Assembly: GCA_035636195.1 (NCBI GenBank) | Contig: DASPZP010000226.1 | Span: 1 to 18,773 of the forward strand | DNA from: Anaeromyxobacter_A sp035636195 | GTDB lineage: Bacteria; Myxococcota; Myxococcia; Myxococcales; Anaeromyxobacteraceae | Reading direction: 5' to 3' | Length of the DNA: 18,773 bases | Shown here: one piece after another, positions 13,661 to 18,773 of the stretch | Layout: each line of letters opens with the position of its first letter | Position numbering within the stretch: the stretch's first letter is position 1 | The notes under the pieces: generated by a model | What the model was told of the DNA's origin: nothing | Seen by the model: the letters and a program-made list of their open reading frames with translations, nothing else | Database searches by the model: none | Program-made: the position numbers and the translations under genes

Positions 13661-14548
13661 TCAGACCCGCTCGATGCGGACCTTGCCGAAGAGACCGTAC
13701 GGCTTCACCATCAGGATGAGCACCAGCGCCACGAAGGGCGCCACCTCCTTCACCCCCCCGCCGAAAAACGGATCGAGGTAGCCGCCGGAGAGGTTCTCCA
13801 GCACGCCGATCGCGACGCCGCCCACGATGGCGCCGAGCACGCTGTCGAGGCCGCCCAGGATCACCACCGGCACCACCTTCAGCCCGAAGACCGCGAGCGA
13901 CCCGTCCACGCCGCCGCGCACGGCCCCGAGCAGCACGCCCCCCACCGCCGACACCACCGCCGCGATGCTCCAGGAGAGGGCGAACATGTGCCGCACCGAG
14001 ATCCCCATCGAGAGCGCCACCTGCTGCGAGAAGGCGGTGGCGCGCATGGCGATGCCGGCCCGCGCGTACTTGAAGAAGAGCGCGAAGGCGAGGAGGAGCA
14101 GCGCCACGCAGCCGACGCTCCACAGGTAGCCCTGCGAGACGGGGAACGGGCCGAGGTGGACCGGCTCGCTGGGGAACACGGGGGGGAAGGGCCGCGTGTC
14201 GGTGCCCCAGATTCCCTGCACGACGGCGCGCAGGAGCGAGGAGAGCCCGAGCGTCAGCATGATGACGGAGATGACCGGCTCGCCGATCATGGGCCGGAGC
14301 ACCACCCGCTCGAGGAGGAGCCCGAGCGTCACCGAGAAGGCGAGCGTGAGCAGGAAGGCGGCCCAGAGCGGCACCGGCGTCGTGGTCATGATGGCGAGGC
14401 ACACGTAGGCCCCCAGCATGAGGAACTCGCCCTGCGCGAAGTTGAGGATGGAGGACGACTTGTAGATGACGACGAAGCCGAGCGCGACGAGCGCGTAGAT
14501 CGACCCGACCACGATCCCGTTCACGAGCAGTTGCAGAAAAAAGTCCAC
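13661..14548 (-). CDS. livH: HAAT-family ABC transporter permease (LivH type)
   Basis: Second permease subunit, 295 residues, highly hydrophobic with about eight membrane segments. Diagnostic LivH features are NGIVVGSIYALVALGFVVIY (10-29), LNFAQGEFLMLGAY (35-48), the cytoplasmic coupling loop ARAGIAMRATAFSQQVALSMGI, and KVVPVVILGGLDSVLGAIVGG. The start codon is GTG at 14548, two bases after the ligase stop, so translation is probably coupled. It is followed after 28 bp by livM. Nothing in it reveals the substrate. Confidence 0.94.
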   Translation of the reverse strand: MDFFLQLLVNGIVVGSIYALVALGFVVIYKSSSILNFAQGEFLMLGAYVCLAIMTTTPVPLWAAFLLTLAFSVTLGLLLERVVLRPMIGEPVISVIMLTLGLSSLLRAVVQGIWGTDTRPFPPVFPSEPVHLGPFPVSQGYLWSVGCVALLLLAFALFFKYARAGIAMRATAFSQQVALSMGISVRHMFALSWSIAAVVSAVGGVLLGAVRGGVDGSLAVFGLKVVPVVILGGLDSVLGAIVGGVAIGVLENLSGGYLDPFFGGGVKEVAPFVALVLILMVKPYGLFGKVRIERV

Positions 14549-14550
14549 GC

Positions 14551-16473
14551 TCAGGCCACCTTCCTGAGCAGCTCACGCACCGGCAGCTTCGCCTGCACGC
14601 GGGCGGTCTTCCCGTCCTGGAACTTGATGGTGGCGTCGATTTCGACCGCCTGCCGCTCGCCGTAGACGGCGGCGATGACGTCGCCGTAGCGCTCCTCGAC
14701 TACGTTCCGCTTCACCTTGCGGGTGCGGGTCAGCTCGTCGTCGTCGGCGTCGAGCTCCTTGTAGAGGAGCACGAACTTGCGCACCCGCGCGGCGAGCGGG
14801 AGCGTGCCGTTCACCTGCTCCACCTCCTTCTCGACCAGATCGTAGACCTCCGTGCGCGAGGAGAGGTCGGCGTAGGTCGTGTAGCCGATCTTCTGCTTCT
14901 CGGCCCACTTGCCCACGATGCCCATGTCGATGCAGAGGAGCGCGCACAGGTACGGGCGGTCTTGCCCGATCACCACCGCCTCCTTCACGTAGGGCGAGAA
15001 CTTGAGCCGGTTCTCGATGAACTGGGGCGAGAAGCGCGTCCCGTCGGAGAGGCGCATCACGTCCTTCAGCCGGTCGATGACGACGAGGTGGCCGTCCTCG
15101 AGGTGGCCGGCGTCGCCGGAGTGGAGCCAGCCCTCCCGCACCACCTCGCGGCTGGCGACCTCGTTCTTGTAGTAGCCGAGGAAGACGGATGGGCTGCGCG
15201 ACAGGATCTCGCCCGCGTCCGAGATGCTCACCTCGGTGCCGGGGATGGGCTCGCCCACCGTGTGGAAGCGGATGTCGTCCTCGCGGTGGATGCAGGAGAT
15301 GCCGGCGATCTCGGTCTGCCCGTAGATCTGCTTCAGCGGCACGCCGATCCCGTGGAAGAAGCGGAAGACATCGGGGCCGAGCGCGGCGCCGCCGGTGGAG
15401 GCGGTGCGGAGCCGCGACAGGCCGAGCCGATCCTTCAGCGCCCGGAACAGGAGCAGGTGCGAGAGCCAGTAGAGCAGGCGCCACCCCACCCCGAGCGGCT
15501 TGCCCGAGAAGCGGCGGTCCGCCACCGCATAGCCGAGCGGCATGAGCCGCTCGTACATGAACCGCTTGAAGGGCGTGGTGTCCATGATGCGGACTTGCAC
15601 CGAGGAGACCATCCCCTCCCACACCCGCGGCGGCGCGAACATGACGTGCGGCCCGATCTCGCGCACGTTCTCCATCGTCGTCTCGGGCGCCTCGGGGAAG
15701 TTGACGGTGAACCCGAGCGCGAGGGCCGAGGAGAGCGACATCATCTGCTCGCCGATCCAGGCCAGCGGCAGGAAGGAGACGAACTCGTCGCCCGAGCGCT
15801 TGGGATCGACCTCGTGCAGGGCGAGCGCCATGGCGAGCAGGTTCCGGAAGGAGAGCATGGCGCCCTTCGGAAACCCGGTCGTGCCGGAGGTGTACGAGAT
15901 GATGGCGAGGTCGTCGGCCGACCCCTTCGCCACCTCCTCCTCGAAGAGGCGCGGCTGGTGCGCCAGCACCGCCCGTCCCTTCTCCCGCACCGCCTCGAAC
16001 GAGATGAGCGCCGGATGCCGGTAGCCGCGCAGGCCGCGCGGGTCGGTGTAGACGACGTGCCGGACCTTGGGCAGCCGCTCGAGCATGTCGAGGATCTTGT
16101 CGGCCTGCTCCTGGTCCTCCGCCACCACGATCTCCGCGTCGCAGTGGTCGAGCACGAAGGCGACCTCGTGCAGCGTCGAGTCCTGGTAGACGCCCACCGA
16201 CGCGGCGCCCATCGCCTGCGCCGCCAGCTCGGACATGACCCACTCCGGCCGGTTCCCGCCCACGATGGCGAGCTTGTGTCCGCGTTGGAGACCCAGCTCG
16301 CGCAGCCCGAGCGAGAGCTCCCGCACCGCGTCGAGGTAGCCTTGCCAGGAGAGGGGCTGCCAGATGCCGAGGTCCTTCTCGCGCAGCGCGGTCCGCGCCG
16401 GATGACGCCGCGCATTCCGCACGAGGAGCTTCGGAAAGGTGTCCTCCCCGCCGAGCGCGTCGAGCGGAGTCAC
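14551..16473 (-). CDS. AMP-forming long-chain acyl-CoA synthetase-type ligase
   Basis: Activates a carboxylic acid to its CoA thioester via an acyl-adenylate. The protein has 640 residues. The phosphate loop is YTSGTTGFPKG (194-204); further motifs are FLPLAWIGEQMM, IYGQTEIAG, the adenine/ribose region GEILSRSPSVFLGYY with WLHSGDAG, and hinge IDRLKDVMRLSDG. The overall layout is of the eukaryote-like long-chain family rather than E. coli FadD. The start is GTG at 16473, overlapping the livG stop as GTGA; livH begins two bases after its stop. Insertion between two transporter genes argues that it acts on the imported compound, drawing uptake by CoA trapping (inference). Chain length or aromatic preference cannot be read from sequence alone. 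Confidence 0.92.
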   Translation of the reverse strand: MTPLDALGGEDTFPKLLVRNARRHPARTALREKDLGIWQPLSWQGYLDAVRELSLGLRELGLQRGHKLAIVGGNRPEWVMSELAAQAMGAASVGVYQDSTLHEVAFVLDHCDAEIVVAEDQEQADKILDMLERLPKVRHVVYTDPRGLRGYRHPALISFEAVREKGRAVLAHQPRLFEEEVAKGSADDLAIISYTSGTTGFPKGAMLSFRNLLAMALALHEVDPKRSGDEFVSFLPLAWIGEQMMSLSSALALGFTVNFPEAPETTMENVREIGPHVMFAPPRVWEGMVSSVQVRIMDTTPFKRFMYERLMPLGYAVADRRFSGKPLGVGWRLLYWLSHLLLFRALKDRLGLSRLRTASTGGAALGPDVFRFFHGIGVPLKQIYGQTEIAGISCIHREDDIRFHTVGEPIPGTEVSISDAGEILSRSPSVFLGYYKNEVASREVVREGWLHSGDAGHLEDGHLVVIDRLKDVMRLSDGTRFSPQFIENRLKFSPYVKEAVVIGQDRPYLCALLCIDMGIVGKWAEKQKIGYTTYADLSSRTEVYDLVEKEVEQVNGTLPLAARVRKFVLLYKELDADDDELTRTRKVKRNVVEERYGDVIAAVYGERQAVEIDATIKFQDGKTARVQAKLPVRELLRKVA

Positions 16474-17258
16474 GCGTCGCTCCCGGTGAAGACGGACACC
16501 GGCTCGCCCAGGTACGCGGCCTGCACGGCCGGATCGCTCCGCACCTCCTCCGGCGTGCCGTCGGCGATCTTCTCCCCGAAGTTGAGCACGGTGATGCGGT
16601 GGGAGAGGTCCATCACCACGCCCATGTCGTGCTCGATCATGAGCACGGTGGTACCGCGCTCCTCGTTCACGTCGAGGATGAAGCGCGCCATGTCCTCCTT
16701 CTCCTCCACGTTCATGCCCGCCATCGGCTCGTCGAGGAGCAGGAGCCGTGGCTCGAGCGCCAGCGCGCGCGCCAGCTCCACCCGCTTCTGCAGGCCGTAG
16801 GCGAGCGTGCCGACCACCTTCTTCCGCACGTGCTGGATCTCGAGGAAGTCGATGATGTCCTCCACCCGCCGGCGATCGGCGAGCTCCTCGCGCTGGCCCG
16901 GACCCCAGTAGAGTCCGCCCATGACGACGTCGACGTGCTGGTGCACGTGCCGGCCGATGAGGATGTTGTCGAGCACGGTCATGCCCTTGAAGAGGGCGAT
17001 GTTCTGGAACGTGCGGGCGACGCCCAGCCGCGTCCGCGACGACGGCGGGAGCCGCACCACGTCGCGGCCGTCGAGCAGGATCTCACCCCGCTGCGGCCGG
17101 TACACGCCCGAGACGCAGTTGAGCATGCTCGTCTTGCCGGCGCCGTTCGGTCCGATGATGGCGTGGATCGAGCCCTGCTCGACGGAGAGCCGCACGTCCG
17201 CCAGCGCGGTGAGCCCGCGGAAGTGGAGCGTGACGTTCCGCACCTCGAGCAAGGCCAT
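16470..17258 (-). CDS. livG: HAAT-family ABC transporter ATP-binding protein (LivG type)
   Basis: Partner ATPase to LivF. The protein has 262 residues. Walker A is GPNGAGKT (36-43), Q-loop ARTFQNIALF (81-90), the signature is the LivG-type LAYGLQKRVELARAL (152-166) rather than LSGGQ, Walker B is LLLLDEP (172-178), and the H-loop LMIEHDM. The C-terminal IADGTPEEVRSDPAVQAAYLG is standard for LivG. The ATG at 17258 has GGAGAGG upstream (17266-17272). It is the first gene of the operon, and its stop overlaps the ligase start codon. Confidence 0.95.
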   Translation of the reverse strand: MALLEVRNVTLHFRGLTALADVRLSVEQGSIHAIIGPNGAGKTSMLNCVSGVYRPQRGEILLDGRDVVRLPPSSRTRLGVARTFQNIALFKGMTVLDNILIGRHVHQHVDVVMGGLYWGPGQREELADRRRVEDIIDFLEIQHVRKKVVGTLAYGLQKRVELARALALEPRLLLLDEPMAGMNVEEKEDMARFILDVNEERGTTVLMIEHDMGVVMDLSHRITVLNFGEKIADGTPEEVRSDPAVQAAYLGEPVSVFTGSDA

Positions 17259-17315
17259 CGGGCCGCCTCTCCGGTGAGCCGCCGGATGCGATGCCGCGTT
17301 GGGGAAACGCCGTGG

Positions 17316-17345
17316 AGCTTAGGAGGCTGCGGCGCGATGTCGCAA
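17316..17345 (-). promoter_or_regulatory. Putative promoter of the liv/ligase operon
   Basis: On the minus strand TTGCGA (17345-17340) and TAAGCT (17321-17316) are spaced 18 bases apart, matching 4/6 and 3/6 consensus positions. A start near 17309 would leave a leader of about 50 bases with a GGAGAGG site before livG. This is plausible but weak. The rest of the 265-bp divergent gap (17259-17523) has only a GATACT -10-like hexamer at 17482-17487 toward the plus-strand gene, without a good -35. Confidence 0.35.
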
Positions 17346-17378
17346 GGAACGCCCCGCGAGGGTCGCATTCCGTCAGTG

Positions 17379-17392
17379 CGCGGCGCGCCGCG
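17379..17392. promoter_or_regulatory. 14-bp perfect palindrome in the divergent liv/outer-membrane gap
   Basis: CGCGGCGCGCCGCG is its own reverse complement and lies about 35 bp upstream of the putative liv -35 box. It could be an operator, but G/C-only palindromes arise easily in DNA of this composition. Confidence 0.2.
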
Positions 17393-17523
17393 TCAGCCGG
17401 TCGGGACTGGGGAGCCAGAAGCCGAGCTGCCGGCGGCATGTGGAACGGGTCGCTCGCGTCCGTGCTGGTTTCCCTACACCGGATACTTGCCGTGCGGCCC
17501 GAGCTCGGCTCAGATGGGCCCCC

Positions 17524-18171
17524 ATGAAAACTTCACCCACCGCTACGAGACTGTTCGTCATCGCCCTCCTTGCGCTGTCGACCCCCCTCGGCGCGCGCGC
17601 CGCGCCTGCCACCAGGAGTTCCAGCGGCCGCGCCATGAGCAGCGGCGGAACGGACCCGTCGATGGGTGCCCCGGTGGGCGCCGTCGACTACAGCTTTTTC
17701 CTCGCTCTCGACCTGCCGCCGTCGGGCTACAACGCCGGCCCACGTCTCGCCGGCGAGTTCATGTACGGCTTCGTGGATCTCTCCCCGCAGGCCCGCCTCA
17801 GCCTGGGTGGCCGTGGCGCGTTCGCGTACCACGGCGGCGACTTCGGCAACTCCCTGTGGATCCTGGAGGCGGTGCCGGACGCGAAGCTGACGCTCTCTCT
17901 CGCCCCCAAGCTCTCGGTGTACGGCGACTTCGGCCTCGGCCTCGCGGTCCTCGACGTGAGCCAGGACATCCCGGGCGTCCCCGCCCTCGGCATCCCCCCC
18001 CGCTCCGTGTCGGACAGCACGATCGCGGTGACGTTCCAGATCGGCGGCGGCGTCTCGTACGCCCTCTCGCCGAACATGAACCTCCTCGGCGAGGTGCGCT
18101 TCGACATCTACACCCGCAGCGGGAGCAGCACCTTCGTCTCGATCCCGACGGTTGGGCTCCAGTTCCACTGA
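17524..18171 (+). CDS. Predicted outer-membrane beta-barrel protein, function unknown
   Basis: The protein has 215 residues. Residues 1-26 form a clear signal peptide (MKTSPTATR, hydrophobic LFVIALLALST, then ARA before APAT). The mature part is rich in Gly, Ser and alternating hydrophobic/polar residues, for example AVDYSFFLALDLPPSGY, RLAGEFMYGFVDLS, ARLSLGGRGAFAYHGG, KLSVYGDFGLGLAVLD, and a final strand STFVSIPTVGLQFH. This is the texture of an OmpW/OmpA-like eight-stranded barrel, but I do not recognise a named family. The ATG at 17524 is chosen because it gives the signal peptide; no strong Shine-Dalgarno precedes it. A small lipoprotein gene follows after 13 bp and is probably co-transcribed. 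Confidence 0.72.
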   Translation: MKTSPTATRLFVIALLALSTPLGARAAPATRSSSGRAMSSGGTDPSMGAPVGAVDYSFFLALDLPPSGYNAGPRLAGEFMYGFVDLSPQARLSLGGRGAFAYHGGDFGNSLWILEAVPDAKLTLSLAPKLSVYGDFGLGLAVLDVSQDIPGVPALGIPPRSVSDSTIAVTFQIGGGVSYALSPNMNLLGEVRFDIYTRSGSSTFVSIPTVGLQFH

Positions 18172-18184
18172 TCGAGGGGCAGGC

Positions 18185-18613
18185 GTGACCTTCCATTCGA
18201 GGACCTTGCAGTGCCTGCTGGTCGTCATGGCCCTGCTGGCCGTGACGTCGCTCGAGGGCTGCAAGAAACGCGCGAAGATGGACCTCCCGCTGTACCCGAA
18301 CTCGCAGGGCCAGCTCAGCCCGCCGCCGGTCGAGAGCGAGGCGGGCACCATGTTCCACGTGATCCGCGTCACGCCCGATGGGCTGCAGACGGTCACCGAG
18401 TTCTATCGGCGCGAGCTCGTCGAGCAGCGTGGCTGGTCCGAGGTGAAGTCCGTCGGGCCGGCCTTCGCCGATGGCAACGTGACGGTCGATAGGCCGGGCC
18501 AGTACGGATTCGCCACCGCCGTCGACCCCTCCATCACGGGCGGGTTCGTGGTCATCTACGCCTCCCAGAACGAGACGAAGTTCGAGATCTGGCAGCACGT
18601 TCCGAAGAAGTAG
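18185..18613 (+). CDS. Small predicted lipoprotein, function unknown
   Basis: The protein has 142 residues from GTG at 18185, preferred because GAGGGG lies five bases upstream; an ATG at 18152 in the same frame would overlap the previous gene and spoil the signal sequence. Residues 1-25 look like a lipoprotein signal (Arg6, hydrophobic LQCLLVVMALLAVTS) ending in a lipobox-like LEGC with Cys26; the Glu two before Cys is unusual. The mature part begins KKRAKMDLPLYPNSQGQ and holds a compact domain with MFHVIRVTPDGLQTVTEFYRRE and QRGW, a pattern seen in small uncharacterised lipoproteins. It likely shares a transcript and perhaps a location with the upstream barrel protein. Confidence 0.68.
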   Translation: MTFHSRTLQCLLVVMALLAVTSLEGCKKRAKMDLPLYPNSQGQLSPPPVESEAGTMFHVIRVTPDGLQTVTEFYRRELVEQRGWSEVKSVGPAFADGNVTVDRPGQYGFATAVDPSITGGFVVIYASQNETKFEIWQHVPKK

Positions 18614-18642
18614 CCGCTGCCTTGCAGGCGCGGGCGCGGCCG

Positions 18643-18773
18643 TCAGGCTGGTGAGGGCCGGGCCGCCCGCCGTAGCCCACGCGCCCGCGCCTTCTCGCGC
18701 TCGTGCTCGCGGGTCCTCACGGCGGTGCGCGCGCGAAGCGAGCCGAGGAGGCGCCGCGTGGTCGCGGCGACCT
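18643..18773 (-). CDS. Possible C-terminal end of a gene entering from the right edge
   Basis: On the minus strand a frame without stops runs from the window edge to TGA at 18645-18643. It encodes about 42 residues ending in a basic, helix-prone segment (VRTREHEREKARARGLRRAA). It would be convergent with the lipoprotein gene. In DNA this GC-rich an open frame of this length means little, and I recognise no family. The remaining 18614-18642 bases show no clear terminator. Confidence 0.25.
   Translation of the reverse strand, partial: VAATTRRLLGSLRARTAVRTREHEREKARARGLRRAARPSPA

Noticed and set aside
11368..13719. A 783-codon plus-strand open frame over livK and livM
   Set aside because: It is antisense to clearly recognisable transporter genes and reads as Arg/His/Glu/Val-rich noise without domains.
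1..18773. CRISPR array, tRNA/rRNA genes, transposase, integrase or phage genes
   Set aside because: I saw no regularly spaced repeats, tRNA cloverleaf, CCA end, rRNA signature or mobile-element protein motif; the short palindromic repeats carry no genes.

Overview
The window is very GC-rich DNA, about 70% by eye, with strong G/C bias at third codon positions. As a result almost every frame is open for long stretches. Gene families, tight operon packing and GTG starts suggest a myxobacterium or related deltaproteobacterial lineage (Anaeromyxobacter-like); this is an inference, because no rRNA or other taxonomic marker is present.

Region 1 (1-7285, minus strand) is a compact aromatic amino acid operon read right to left: aroH (chorismate mutase), aroF (DAHP synthase), tyrA (prephenate dehydrogenase), aroA (EPSP synthase), aroE (shikimate dehydrogenase), aroC (chorismate synthase), aroK (shikimate kinase) and aroB (3-dehydroquinate synthase, running off the left edge). 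Six of the seven junctions overlap, five of them by four bases (ATGA or GTGA) and aroC/aroK by 20; aroF/tyrA abut exactly. A promoter-like sequence lies just upstream of aroH. Dehydroquinate dehydratase and prephenate dehydratase are absent from the window. A 68-bp dispersed-type repeat occurs twice, in opposite orientations, at the 3' ends of aroK and aroA. In both places it is read through as an in-frame C-terminal tail.

Region 2 (7299-8176, minus strand) holds a HIT-family hydrolase and D-aminoacyl-tRNA deacylase (dtd). The gap between them is almost filled by a long imperfect inverted repeat. Region 3 (8283-9314, plus strand) is a lone AstA-like arginine N-succinyltransferase, divergent from dtd and convergent, with a 3-bp gap, on the next operon.

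Region 4 (9318-17345, minus strand) is a seven-gene operon: livG, an AMP-forming long-chain acyl-CoA synthetase, livH, livM, livK, livF and a PaaK-like ligase. It is a complete branched-chain-amino-acid-type (HAAT) ABC importer with two CoA ligases inside the operon. This suggests import of a carboxylic acid coupled to CoA activation. The PaaK-like protein lacks the usual Ser/Thr/Gly phosphate loop.

Region 5 (17524-18613, plus strand) holds a predicted outer-membrane beta-barrel protein and a small lipoprotein, both of unknown function. A possible gene end enters from the right edge on the minus strand. I found no tRNA, rRNA, CRISPR array, transposase or phage gene.
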